64,000 nucleotides of DNA from Planctomycetota bacterium (GTDB lineage Bacteria; Planctomycetota; PUPC01; JACPCR01): contig JAQBXN010000017.1 in NCBI GenBank assembly GCA_027625095.1, positions 1 through 64,000 of the forward strand. Direction: 5' to 3'. The notes under the pieces are model-generated. The model was not told where the DNA came from and did no database searches. It saw only the letters and a list, made by a program, of their open reading frames with translations. Positions 16,875 to 26,306 of the stretch are shown here, piece after piece (within the stretch, counting starts at the first letter, position 1; the number at the start of each line of letters is the position of its first letter). The translations under genes were made by a program, and so were the position numbers.

Positions 16875-18458
16875 TCACCCGAGCATTACCTGCTGTATCG
16901 CATGAATATTCCGCAGCGCTGCCATATCCGCCAGGCCCTCTTCGCTGAGTTGTGAATCGATATTCACTACTGTCACCGCCTCCCCTCCCGGGACATCGCG
17001 GCCTACGTTCATATTGGCGATATTGATCTGATGATCCGCCAGAATGGTGCTGATGTGACGGATGACTCCGGGCGCATCTGAGTTACGTACTATAAGCATG
17101 TGGCCATTCGGCACGGCATCGAGGTGGTAACCGTTGATACGCACGATTCGCGGCTCCTTGTGGCCGAACAGTGTGCCGACTACTTCGATCTCTTCATCGC
17201 CTACTTTTGACTGCAGTGTGATCAAGTTTGCAAAATCTGCGGGCGCTGTGCTCTTGGATTCGACCAGGTTGATGCCACGCTCCTGGGCAATCATCGGTGC
17301 GCTCACATAGTTTACCGGACGATTGAGAATAGGCTGAAGGATGCCGCGCAAGAGGGCCGCGGTGATCGGCCTTACGTCATGGTCATTCATCTCGCCGTGA
17401 TAGGTCACGTTCACCCTCGAAATCGCCCCTCGCGCAATCTGCACAAAGAATTGTCCGAGCTTTTCTGCAAGGTCGACGTACGGCCGGATCAGTTCGAGCA
17501 GATCGGCGCTGATGGCCGGCATGTTCAGGGCATTCTGCACGGGACGTCCCCGGAGGGCGTCCACTACCTGCCTGGCGATTTGGACGGCGACGCCCTGCTG
17601 GGCTTCGACAGTTGTCGCACCGAGATGCGGGGTGGCAAACACGTTATCGAATTTCAGCAGTGGGTGATCCTTGGCCGGCTCTTCTTCAAAGACATCCAGT
17701 GCTGCCCCGGCCACCTTTCCTGATTCGAGAGCACGTTGCAACGCGCCTTCATGAATGATGCCGCCACGGGCGCAATTCAGAATGCGTACGCCATCCTTCA
17801 TCTTTTCGAATGCGGCATCATTGATCAGATGTTTCGTTCCGTCTGTGAGAGGGCAGTGAACCGTAATCAAATCCGCTTTTTCCAGGACCTCAGCCAACTC
17901 ACAAAGTTGTACCTCGAGCCGGTCTGCAAGTTCTTCCGAGGCGTAGGGATCGAACACCAGGACTTTCATTCCAAACGCTCTGGAACGCTTGACCACTTCT
18001 GCACCGATTCGACCAAGCCCCACTACCCCCAATGTCTTGCCCATCAGTTCACGGCCCACATGAGCAGTGCGATCCCACTTACCGGTTTTCAACAGATTGA
18101 TGGATTGAGTCAGATTGCGGCTCAGACTGATCATGTGCGCCATGGTAAGCTCCGCCGCGGAGATGGTGTTCCCCTCAGGCGCGTTCATCACAATGACGCC
18201 CCTCCTCGTAGCCGCGGTGACGTCAATATTGTCCACGCCAACCCCGGCGCGTCCGACTACCTGTAACTTCGAACCTGCCTCCAGGACCTCCCCGGTCACC
18301 TGGGATGCACTTCGCACGATCAGTGCATCGTATTCGCCGATGATCTCGAGTAATTCTTCGGCGGACGTCTTTTTCCTGAGGTCAACTTCAAAGTCCTTCT
18401 CCTGCTCAAGAATCTTCACACCCTCGTCAGAGAGATTGTCACTTATTAGGATTTTCAT
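16875..18458 (-). CDS. serA: D-3-phosphoglycerate dehydrogenase
   Basis: The 527-residue protein has the long (type I) SerA layout: split substrate-binding domain, NAD-binding domain with VGLGRIGAEVVKR (about 147-159), the RGG segment NCARGGIIHEGAL, the catalytic-region HLGATTVEAQ, an intervening domain and a C-terminal ACT domain (GEAVTVVNIDSQLSEEGL). It catalyses the first committed step of serine synthesis, and the ACT domain usually mediates serine feedback. It is convergent with the (alpha/alpha)6 gene. A 686-bp repeat-rich gap lies upstream. Confidence 0.95.
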   Translation of the reverse strand: MKILISDNLSDEGVKILEQEKDFEVDLRKKTSAEELLEIIGEYDALIVRSASQVTGEVLEAGSKLQVVGRAGVGVDNIDVTAATRRGVIVMNAPEGNTISAAELTMAHMISLSRNLTQSINLLKTGKWDRTAHVGRELMGKTLGVVGLGRIGAEVVKRSRAFGMKVLVFDPYASEELADRLEVQLCELAEVLEKADLITVHCPLTDGTKHLINDAAFEKMKDGVRILNCARGGIIHEGALQRALESGKVAGAALDVFEEEPAKDHPLLKFDNVFATPHLGATTVEAQQGVAVQIARQVVDALRGRPVQNALNMPAISADLLELIRPYVDLAEKLGQFFVQIARGAISRVNVTYHGEMNDHDVRPITAALLRGILQPILNRPVNYVSAPMIAQERGINLVESKSTAPADFANLITLQSKVGDEEIEVVGTLFGHKEPRIVRINGYHLDAVPNGHMLIVRNSDAPGVIRHISTILADHQINIANMNVGRDVPGGEAVTVVNIDSQLSEEGLADMAALRNIHAIQQVMLG

Positions 18459-18628
18459 AAATACATAGTGGCGCTTACACGCTCGGAAAACGCCTGAATG
18501 TGTTCAAATCCGCCCAAAAACCTGTCTGGCGGAAGTTTGACTACCTGGACAGATTTCACAACCAGGATGAGGTGAGCTTTGGCCATTAACACGGCCGAGG
18601 GCAGCAACCTGAATCATAGACCGGAGTT

Positions 18629-18929
18629 GGGTGTGCGAACTGTTTGCGGGGGAAGGTCAAGGAGTCTTTAACCCCAACGGGGTTGCGTCCATATAATCTG
18701 TCACTAAGAACTTTGGGTATGGACACAACACCTTCGGCGTTGATCGGAAATCGCTCCCCGATCCCAGGGTAGCTCGCAAAGCCTCGCGAACCCTGGGCTA
18801 TAGGGAACAACCACCTTCGGGGTTGCAGAAAATGTGGTCAAAGCGCGGGGCACTGCCCGGGGCTGATATGTTGAGCCCCTCCGGAGCAAAGATGCAGGCT
18901 TTTTGACACCGCAAACAGTTCGTGCACCC
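18629..18929. repeat. 301-bp palindrome island with 21-bp terminal inverted repeats
   Basis: The ends 18629-18649 (GGGTG..CGAACTGTTTGCGG) and 18909-18929 are inverted copies differing at 2 of 21 positions. Inside are small palindromes such as ACCCCAACGGGGTTG, a CCCAGGG-TAGCTCGC...GCGA-CCCTGGG structure (about 18764-18798), and CACCTTCGGGGTTG. The same CCCAGGGTAGCTCGC structure occurs in the 57195-57605 island, and the end motif recurs at 46666 and 47312. It encodes nothing recognisable and resembles a MITE-like non-autonomous element or a nested repeat island. Confidence 0.6.
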
Positions 18930-18952
18930 ACCGCAGTCTCACTCCGCTGGAT

Positions 18953-18976
18953 GCACGGAGTGAAACTCCGTGCTAC
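18953..18976. repeat. Dispersed palindrome CACGGAGTGnAACTCCGTG
   Basis: GCACGGAGTGAAACTCCGTG followed by CTAC forms a near-perfect stem and has a counterpart at 42971-42993 differing mainly in the loop base. The remaining gap up to the next gene at 19145 shows nothing else recognisable. Confidence 0.6.
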
Positions 18977-19144
18977 TACGGAACATCTTCGAGTCACCCG
19001 GGAAGTCATATCAATAGACTCTAAATCATTGATTCTTGTTCTCTCAGTCTTTACAAGTATTCAGACAAGCCTGCTTGCCGAACTTGGGTCGTTATCTAAC
19101 ATGCCGCGCCATTGACAGTTCGGAGTCACCCCCCTACAGCACCT

Positions 19145-21778
19145 ATGAGATCTTTGTTGCTGATTCTTTCCTTTCTGCTGGCCGGCACGGCATTCATTGA
19201 TGCAGAGGAGCCAGCGCCTCTGCGGATGTTTGTTGCACACGAGTTGGTGCAAAAGGATGGCAAACTTGACCCGGAGATTCCCAAGGAGATCCGGCGATTG
19301 ATGGAAGTGATCGAGGATGACGCCACCGAGAGCGGGAAAGCATTTAAAGTACGCGTCGACAAGCGCATGGTTCGTAAGGGTGCCATACCGTTTCTCAAGA
19401 CACCTGCCATTCCTCGAACAGAGAACGGAGCCCCGGGCGTCTACAGAGTTTCAGCGCGACTGAAAATCGAAGGGATGCTGAACGTAATCGGCACCCCAAT
19501 CGGTTTCGGTCCCCGCTCAAATTGGGGTGAGTCAACTCGCCTGAAGACCAAAATATACGGTTATCAATTTGAAGAGGAGGACAAGTATCAGGAATTCTCA
19601 TTCCTTCTCGAAATCATTGAGCCTGACATGGTCAGCAAGCGCCCCAGTCTACCCTCGCCGACGGGTGCGCTGGGCCAGTCGCCGTGGGGGCTTTCCCATT
19701 TGAAGGCTCAGAATGCAGCGTTCCTGGCGCCTGGCCTGGACGTCAATAAGGAGAAGGTTCTTTACGACCACAAGGTAAGCGGATTTGTCCGAAAACCATA
19801 CGGTTGGTCTGCCGTGCATGAGACTGCATCCGATGACACCTGGCGCAAAGGCGCCGACCTGGCCATCGAAATGGAGTTCCCGCTTACCAGCCCTAAAGGA
19901 GAATCCATGTTTGGCTTCGATGGCATCGCCAACACGCTGCAATCGGTAACTGTCGATTGGATTAAGGTCGAAAGGGTCGAGCCGGATTCCGCTGCCACGG
20001 TCCGCCAGGTCCTGCCGCGTAAGCTCTGGATACGTCCGGGGGACACTCAGGAGTTCATCGTCTGGATGCACAATCGCAGCGGCAAGCCTCAGACCGGCAA
20101 TCTTGTGCTGTCAATAGAGAATGGCCTCAATGTGAGGAAGCAGATCGCGAGTAAGGAAGTCACCATAGCCAATGGTGACTATCGCCTGGACAGCATCCTT
20201 TGGGAAATACCGAAAGATCATCCCATGTGGGGCGCTCGGGTCATTGCTTCGTTCGATCAGGAGGGCGGGTCACGCTCTTCCGCAGATGAAGTGTTTTCCA
20301 TCCACCCGAATCCCTGGGGGGTCATGAATTTCGGCGGGAACCACAGAAGTAACAATCCATATTACGAGCCGCCTTCTTACCGCAATTACGTTGAATCTTT
20401 CGGTGTCAAAGCATCCGACTCCGTCCAGCCGATGCCGGATGACCCGTCGGTGCCCTACATCACCGGCATGAGCGGCTACGCCACGCTGATCGCCCTCCAG
20501 AAGGAGATGGCAGACTGGAACAGATACATCGGACGTTCCTCTTTTATGTATCTTTCCCCCCTCGCGACCAGTCACCGCGCCGAGCTGAATTATCTCAAAC
20601 ACCCAGAGTGGTATCAGGACCGCATCTCCTGGACTGACCAGGCGCACGATATGTGGGTGAATGCAGAAAACGGGCTTATTGATGCCTGGAAAAACGATAA
20701 ACCCGGCCCCGTAATACCCGACCTTTTCCACATCGAAACCTCGCTTAATTTCAATTACGAGAGCCTGGTCCAGCGCACTATCGAAGGCTCTCTTTCAAGC
20801 ATCGATATGGTTGGTTGGGACGGCATTCGTGGAGATGGTCTGCCCCTGGCGCTTGCCGGGATGAACTCCCTCGGCCATGCCACCGGCCCCGAGGACGGTA
20901 TGGAACGCAAGAAGCAATCAGCTGCTCTGCTTCGCCGCATGCGTGAAACCATTCGCAAGAAACACCCGAACTTTGTCTGGGGCAGCAACGGCGATTTGTA
21001 TGGTGTGGGCAATGTCCTGACGGATCGGCGCAACGCGATTCCTGATATCAATAATTCACCAGCGTTTGTAGCGATGTTCGAAGGCGGCAACCTCGAAGGT
21101 GGCAACTACATGGACGAAGGCTGGATGAATGCCTACATGTACCTCGACACCCGAAACGTCATTCGCAACTACCTCTACATCTGCCGCCGCCAGGCCGATT
21201 TCACTCGAAAGGCCGGCGGATTTTTCCACACGTTCTCACCACAGCGTGACGGGACGGGTTACTTCGTTCAGAGCGATATCTACTACAACCTGCTCACCAT
21301 CCTCGCGGGGGCCCAGTATCCAGGGAAGTATTCAAATACCCCAGGTTCCGAAACCGGGTCCGCGCACTTCATCACCCGATTCTCCGAATTCCTTTGGGAT
21401 ATCGACCTCAAGTGGCTGGAAAATGGGGCCGAGGTCATTCGTGTGGATACAGATGAAGAGGTCTGGTTTGAAGATACGGTCGTCTGGAAGGATTTGCCTG
21501 ACGGACGCCGCCGTTACGTGATTCCCATCATCAACCCGCCAACTATGGAACGGTTTTACAAGGATCGATTCAGCGAGGTAGCCGAGCCAATAAAAGAACC
21601 GTTTGAGGTCGAAGTAAAAACTCCTGAAGGTTTTTCAGATGCAGATGTCTGGATGCTTACTGCTGAGCCACGTACGGCCGCGGTAAAGCTTGAGGCGGAA
21701 GCCGACGACGCAGCCGTGGTCTTCAAGGTACCGGAACTTATAATCTACCGCGTGATTGTTATTGAGTTTAAGAAATAA
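19145..21778 (+). CDS. Large secreted protein, glycoside-hydrolase-like TIM-barrel region
   Basis: About 877 residues from ATG 19145, beginning with a clear signal peptide (MRSLLLILSFLLAGTAFIDA). The first half is beta-rich, like carbohydrate-binding or Ig-like modules. The second half has a barrel-like run with acidic strand ends (DLFHIETSLNFN, SIDMVGWDGIRGDGLPLA, KHPNFVWGSNGDLYG), as in GH13/GH36-type hydrolases, followed by a beta-sandwich end. The D-x-G and E residues could be catalytic, but no exact family is recognised. An upstream TTG (19112) would place residues before the signal peptide and is rejected. Two further genes follow closely on the same strand. Confidence 0.7.
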   Translation: MRSLLLILSFLLAGTAFIDAEEPAPLRMFVAHELVQKDGKLDPEIPKEIRRLMEVIEDDATESGKAFKVRVDKRMVRKGAIPFLKTPAIPRTENGAPGVYRVSARLKIEGMLNVIGTPIGFGPRSNWGESTRLKTKIYGYQFEEEDKYQEFSFLLEIIEPDMVSKRPSLPSPTGALGQSPWGLSHLKAQNAAFLAPGLDVNKEKVLYDHKVSGFVRKPYGWSAVHETASDDTWRKGADLAIEMEFPLTSPKGESMFGFDGIANTLQSVTVDWIKVERVEPDSAATVRQVLPRKLWIRPGDTQEFIVWMHNRSGKPQTGNLVLSIENGLNVRKQIASKEVTIANGDYRLDSILWEIPKDHPMWGARVIASFDQEGGSRSSADEVFSIHPNPWGVMNFGGNHRSNNPYYEPPSYRNYVESFGVKASDSVQPMPDDPSVPYITGMSGYATLIALQKEMADWNRYIGRSSFMYLSPLATSHRAELNYLKHPEWYQDRISWTDQAHDMWVNAENGLIDAWKNDKPGPVIPDLFHIETSLNFNYESLVQRTIEGSLSSIDMVGWDGIRGDGLPLALAGMNSLGHATGPEDGMERKKQSAALLRRMRETIRKKHPNFVWGSNGDLYGVGNVLTDRRNAIPDINNSPAFVAMFEGGNLEGGNYMDEGWMNAYMYLDTRNVIRNYLYICRRQADFTRKAGGFFHTFSPQRDGTGYFVQSDIYYNLLTILAGAQYPGKYSNTPGSETGSAHFITRFSEFLWDIDLKWLENGAEVIRVDTDEEVWFEDTVVWKDLPDGRRRYVIPIINPPTMERFYKDRFSEVAEPIKEPFEVEVKTPEGFSDADVWMLTAEPRTAAVKLEAEADDAAVVFKVPELIIYRVIVIEFKK

Positions 21779-21789
21779 GGGCCAGAACC

Positions 21790-22167
21790 GTGGGACGAAT
21801 AAGAAAAGAAATTGGAATCAGAAGCCGGAAATGCTGGACCCTGTTTGACTCCGGTGCACGAAATTCTTACGTGACTGCCGATGTTGCCAGCGGGCTGCAT
21901 ACCGAGCCTATACCCATGGAGAGAATAGCGGCCATCGGTGGGGATCGTCACAAGATATCAAACGTCTGCCTGGTAATTGGCCAGATAGAAGGAAACTGGG
22001 TGGAATTCAATGCCAGCGTTATTGATGAAATTGGAAAAGACGAAGACGGCCGAGAGATTGACGTCCTGATGGGCGCCACCGCCATGCAGCTCTGGGGTAT
22101 CAAATTGGATCTCCCAAACGAAGAGTTGGATTTGAGTCATTTCACAAAGGACTTCGTTGAATTTTGA
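21790..22167 (+). CDS. Retropepsin-like aspartyl protease family protein
   Basis: 125 residues from GTG 21790. WTLFDSGARNSYV (D20-S-G-A) is the flap-strand and active-site pattern of single-domain clan-AA aspartic proteases. A second hydrophobic strand with G-A (VLMGATAMQLWGIKLD) sits where the family has its hydrophobic-hydrophobic-G motif. It begins 11 bp after the preceding secreted-protein gene, and its stop overlaps the next start (TGATG), so it is in an operon with two exported proteins. It lacks a signal peptide itself. Confidence 0.68.
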   Translation: MGRIRKEIGIRSRKCWTLFDSGARNSYVTADVASGLHTEPIPMERIAAIGGDRHKISNVCLVIGQIEGNWVEFNASVIDEIGKDEDGREIDVLMGATAMQLWGIKLDLPNEELDLSHFTKDFVEF

Positions 22168-24131
22168 TGAACCGAACACTCCTCCTCCTCACCCTGATTA
22201 CACCTCTCCTTGCGCAACAGCGCGAAGGCGCGCACATCGAGGAAATCGAAGACCAGGACGGCGACCCGATGATCCTGCTCGATTCTGAGTACATCAGTAT
22301 GTACATCTCGCCGGACTACCAGTCGATGGTCATGCGGTTTGTGTTCCGTCCATCGGGCAATGACATCCTTGACGAGATTAATCCCAAATTCGTCATGGCC
22401 GGCGGCGGGCTGCTTCAGGACAACTTCTGGGAGCAGGACTGGCGTTTCTCAGAATTCCGGCGCAAGTATTACGACTATGAGATCCTCAAAGAAGGGCCGG
22501 ACGAGGTCTCGGTCGGCTTTTCCACGAAATCGATTGGGTTCATCCAGTCTGCTGACTCCGGTGTTTACTCACGGTTGCTCACTGATATCCGGCTGATCCG
22601 CAAGGTTACGCTCAAGGCCGATGCACCTTACTTCCGGTTCGATCTTGAGCTGCGCAACGAGGGTGAATGCGCCAAGCTGCCAATGATGTGGAGCCACAAC
22701 TCCTGTCTCATCGAGCCCGATCTTGGTGACCAGGTACATCGCCCGTCAGCCCGCGGCGTGCGCAGCAATGCAGCAGAGAATTTTATTTATGATTACAACC
22801 ATGGCTGGAGTGCCAAGATCTCCAAAGACCGCAAGGAAGGTCTCGTCTACCTGATGGATTATGACTACATCAATTTCATGTACAACTGTGGCACGACCAC
22901 GGAAGAGTGGATTTACGACAACGTCCTGATACTCAAGTCGCGCCCCTGGAAAAGCCGCATCTACATCCTGCCGGTCATCGGCCTCAGCAAGGTTGATTAC
23001 GCCGACCCCTGGTTCATTGTTGAGATTGACGCAGAGCGAACCAAGGAAAGCCTTGATTTCAGCTACAAGGTAACGGCCTCTTACGAAAAGGTGAGCAAGA
23101 TTACGTTCAACACGAATGTTGAGTTCGGCCACCTGACCGAAAAGACGGAGCGCCGGCACCTCGAGCCGGTGGTCGTAGAAGGGCTCGGTGTCGAACCCAA
23201 GGACGCGGTGGTGTCCATTCCCAATCCGCCGGCCGACCCCGTCCTTTTAAGCATCAAGGCATACATCGAACTGCCTGATGGAAAACTGATCGAGAAGGAA
23301 CTTCAGCACTTCCACGTCGGTAACTACAGGTTCAAGGACAACATCCGTCAGGATCTCAAGACCCCAGTCGTCAGGCTGAATCGCCCCATTCAGAATCCAT
23401 ACATTCCAGTGCCCAAGGAAGACGCCAAGATCAATCAGGACGGCTTCCGCGTCTTCGCGATGCTTGGAAACCACAGCACGCATCTGAAGCTGCGCGAGGC
23501 CATCAGGAGCATTCCGAAAATTGAGCTGGGGAAATATGATTACGGATACACGCCCGGATTTGTCGTCCAGCACAACGGGCTTACAGACTTTCCCTACGAT
23601 TACGAACGCCTCTTCAATTACCGGACGGTCATCTTTGCCAATTGCCAGACCACGCTGCCTCGACGTGTCGGTTCGTCCATCGTGGCCAACTATCTCAAGC
23701 GGGGAGGCGGGCTGGTGATGACCGGTGGCGATTCCGCATTCCGCGCCGAGTGGAACGACCCCAAGCACGAATTCGATGAGTACGTGCCGTTTAAGATCAA
23801 ACAATTCAACATGCGGAAGGAGGTTCACCAGCTCAACAGCCCGGTCGCCGATCACCCCATCTTCAAAGATATTGATCTGACGAATCTGCCCTACACCCTG
23901 TACTATCACGACCTCGAACTGAAACCAGAGCTGCCATCCAAAGTCCTGATGAAAGTTGGCGACAAGCCATTCATCGTCGAACTTACAAGGGGCGAGCAGC
24001 GCACCATCACTGTCCTCTGTTGCCCATTTGGAGACCCGGCAGAAAGCCCTGGAAAAGTCCCTTACTGGGAATGGCCCGAATGGGAGAAACTGTTCGCCAA
24101 CATCGTGCGGTACGCGGGACACGATCTGTAG
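22167..24131 (+). CDS. Secreted protein with C-terminal glutamine-amidotransferase-like domain
   Basis: 655 residues starting at ATG 22167 with signal peptide MNRTLLLLTLITPLLAQ. The first half is beta-rich and unassigned. From about residue 425 a flavodoxin-like/class I amidotransferase-like fold is suggested (FRVFAMLGNHS, YDYERLFNYRTVIFANC, YLKRGGGLVMTGGDSAF, HPIFKDIDL), similar to the GATase1-like domains in ThuA-like and VWA-associated proteins. A nucleophile cysteine in the usual G-x-C-x-G elbow is not seen, so it is probably non-catalytic. The same fold is suggested in the two VWA proteins downstream. Confidence 0.7.
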   Translation: MNRTLLLLTLITPLLAQQREGAHIEEIEDQDGDPMILLDSEYISMYISPDYQSMVMRFVFRPSGNDILDEINPKFVMAGGGLLQDNFWEQDWRFSEFRRKYYDYEILKEGPDEVSVGFSTKSIGFIQSADSGVYSRLLTDIRLIRKVTLKADAPYFRFDLELRNEGECAKLPMMWSHNSCLIEPDLGDQVHRPSARGVRSNAAENFIYDYNHGWSAKISKDRKEGLVYLMDYDYINFMYNCGTTTEEWIYDNVLILKSRPWKSRIYILPVIGLSKVDYADPWFIVEIDAERTKESLDFSYKVTASYEKVSKITFNTNVEFGHLTEKTERRHLEPVVVEGLGVEPKDAVVSIPNPPADPVLLSIKAYIELPDGKLIEKELQHFHVGNYRFKDNIRQDLKTPVVRLNRPIQNPYIPVPKEDAKINQDGFRVFAMLGNHSTHLKLREAIRSIPKIELGKYDYGYTPGFVVQHNGLTDFPYDYERLFNYRTVIFANCQTTLPRRVGSSIVANYLKRGGGLVMTGGDSAFRAEWNDPKHEFDEYVPFKIKQFNMRKEVHQLNSPVADHPIFKDIDLTNLPYTLYYHDLELKPELPSKVLMKVGDKPFIVELTRGEQRTITVLCCPFGDPAESPGKVPYWEWPEWEKLFANIVRYAGHDL

Positions 24132-24134
24132 AGG

Positions 24135-24252
24135 AATGGTTAATGGTTGATGGTTGATGGTTGATGCAGCAGTGCAGGCCGACCATCAGTCATCACTTCG
24201 CCATTCTGCGTCCATATAACCATCAACTATCAACCATTAACCATTAATCATG
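24135..24252. repeat. Inverted heptanucleotide arrays (AATGGTT/GATGGTT)n abutting moxR
   Basis: The left array (24135-24166) reads AATGGTT x2, GATGGTT x2, GATG. The right array (24218-24252) reads AACCATC, AACTATC, AACCATT x2, AATCATG, which is the reverse complement in kind. The two could pair into a long hairpin. The moxR start codon ATG 24250-24252 is the end of the last unit, so the repeat fills the place where a ribosome-binding site would be. Confidence 0.7.
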
Positions 24253-25272
24253 ATTACTGAAGCGCCTCCCGAACTCGATCAACAACAATTCGATCACCTC
24301 ATCGGCAAGCTGACCGGCATAAGAAAAGAAGTCGGCAAAGTCATAGTCGGCCAGGAGGAGATCGTTGAGCAGACCTTGCTGTGTATCCTTGCCGGTGGCC
24401 ACAGCCTGATGATGGGCGTGCCTGGCCTCGCCAAAACGCTGCTCGTCAGCACATTGTCCAAGGTTCTTAATCTCTCGTTTAAGAGGATTCAGTTTACCCC
24501 CGACCTGATGCCGAGTGACATCACAGGCAGCGATATCCTCGAAGAGCAGGCGGATGGCACCCGACAGTTCACATTTGTTAAGGGGCCCCTCTTCGCCAAC
24601 ATGGTGCTCGCCGACGAAATCAACCGCACTCCTCCGAAGACCCAGGCAGCGCTCCTCGAGGCCATGCAGGAGCATCGAGTCACCGCCGGCCGTACGACCT
24701 ACGAGCTCGCCGAGCCTTTCTTTGTCCTCGCCACACAAAATCCCATCGAGCAGGAAGGGACATATCCGCTTCCTGAAGCGCAGCAAGACCGGTTCATGTT
24801 TTTCCTGAACGTCAAGTATCCCGAGCTTGATGAAGAGATAGAGATCATGAACCGTACCACGGCCCGCTCAAAAGTTTCGTTGGAAACAGTCATGAACGGC
24901 GAAGAAATCATCCTGGCTCAGCAATACGTCCGAGACGTCCTGATCGCCGACCACATCACCAGATACGCCGTCGAACTCGGCCGTTGCAGCCGAACAGATC
25001 GTGGCAAGGAAGGTGCCGGCGTCATCCCTGAATTCGTCAAGAACCACGTCCATTGGGGCTCAGGCCCACGTGCCGCGCAGTATCTCATCCTTGGCGCAAA
25101 GGCCCGGGCATTCCTTCACGGCCACACACATGTGGCCATCGAGGATATCGATGCGGTCGCCCACCCGGTTCTTCGCCATCGCATCATCGTCAACTTCGCA
25201 GCAGAAGCAGAAGGCATTACCTCCGACGACATCGTCACCAGAGTTATCGAACACGTAAAAGCCAGTCGCTGA
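24250..25272 (+). CDS. MoxR-family AAA+ ATPase
   Basis: The 340-residue protein has a Walker A variant GVPGLAKT (56-63), Walker B with LADEINRTPPK, sensor-type ATQNPIEQEGTYPLPEAQ, and the MoxR C-terminal lid. MoxR ATPases are chaperone-like and work with VWA-domain partners. Here it heads a locus of DUF58, two membrane VWA-like proteins and a DUF4175-like protein. No Shine-Dalgarno is visible because a heptanucleotide repeat runs into the start codon. Confidence 0.94.
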   Translation: MITEAPPELDQQQFDHLIGKLTGIRKEVGKVIVGQEEIVEQTLLCILAGGHSLMMGVPGLAKTLLVSTLSKVLNLSFKRIQFTPDLMPSDITGSDILEEQADGTRQFTFVKGPLFANMVLADEINRTPPKTQAALLEAMQEHRVTAGRTTYELAEPFFVLATQNPIEQEGTYPLPEAQQDRFMFFLNVKYPELDEEIEIMNRTTARSKVSLETVMNGEEIILAQQYVRDVLIADHITRYAVELGRCSRTDRGKEGAGVIPEFVKNHVHWGSGPRAAQYLILGAKARAFLHGHTHVAIEDIDAVAHPVLRHRIIVNFAAEAEGITSDDIVTRVIEHVKASR

Positions 25273-25333
25273 TCCGTCAGTAGCGGCATACTGCCAGCGT
25301 CGCGGAGCGAAGAGGAGTCAGCGCAGCAAATCT

Positions 25334-26239
25334 ATGAATTCCACCACCGCGGTCACATCTCTGCTCACTGGCGACGTCGTCGAGCGTGTTAAGCAGCTTG
25401 AGCTCTTTTCACGCCGCCGCGTGGAGGGCGCTCTGGCCGGCGACAACAAGTCTCCATTCAAAGGTGTCAGCACCGACTTCATGCAGCACCGGGAGTACTT
25501 CTACGGCGACAACCTCAAGTACCTCGACTGGCGGGTCTATGGCAAAACCGGTCGTCTGTATATCAAGCAATACGAAGACGTTACCAACACACCGGTCTAC
25601 CTGGTCGTCGACATATCGACGTCGATGGATTTTCAGGGCTATACCTTTTCCAAGCACGAGTTCACAGTCCGGTGTGCAGGGCTCATCGCCTACCTGGTTC
25701 ACACACAGCGTGATGACTTTGGCCTCTTCCTTTTCAATCAGAAAGTCGCCGAATACACCCGTCCTGCATCTTCTAAATCCCATCTGGCGCGTACCTTTGA
25801 AAAACTTGTCAGCATCGTGCCTGTCGGCGGGACAGCCTTCGAGGATTGCTTCTTGTCAGTCCAGTCCCAGGCCAACCGCAAGGGTCTGGTCGTGGTCATT
25901 TCAGATTTCATGGAAGACCCGCATCTCCTCGCCCGCAGCCTAGGCGGCCTGCGTTCCCGCGGTCACGACGTCATTGCCCTCCATGTCTACGACGAACTCG
26001 AAAAAGAGCTCGACTACATCGAATTTACGCGTTTCCGCGATCTCGAAACCAACGAAATCACCGCCATCGATCCGTTGCTCATCCAGCGCGACTATCGAGA
26101 ACAGTTCGAACTGCACCTTCACGACATGAAAACCCAGTGCCTGAAACAGGGCATCGACTACGTCACCACAGAAGTCTGTGATGATTTCTCCGCAGTCATC
26201 GGCGCCTACCTGCAGAAAAGGATGGCATTGATGCTCTGA
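25334..26239 (+). CDS. DUF58 (VWA-like) protein
   Basis: The 301-residue protein has the DUF58 hallmark near residues 45-75 (HREYFYGDNLKYLDWRVYGKTG) and a VWA-like metal-site strand VDISTSMDF. It lacks membrane helices. DUF58 proteins almost always sit next to moxR and are believed to be its direct partners. It follows moxR after 61 bp, with GAGGAG upstream of the start. Confidence 0.93.
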   Translation: MNSTTAVTSLLTGDVVERVKQLELFSRRRVEGALAGDNKSPFKGVSTDFMQHREYFYGDNLKYLDWRVYGKTGRLYIKQYEDVTNTPVYLVVDISTSMDFQGYTFSKHEFTVRCAGLIAYLVHTQRDDFGLFLFNQKVAEYTRPASSKSHLARTFEKLVSIVPVGGTAFEDCFLSVQSQANRKGLVVVISDFMEDPHLLARSLGGLRSRGHDVIALHVYDELEKELDYIEFTRFRDLETNEITAIDPLLIQRDYREQFELHLHDMKTQCLKQGIDYVTTEVCDDFSAVIGAYLQKRMALML

Positions 26240-26306
26240 ACTTCAGAATCGTGGATGCGCTCTCCTGAGCGCAAGCCTGCCTTCAGGAGAAGGCGCCACT
26301 GTCGGC

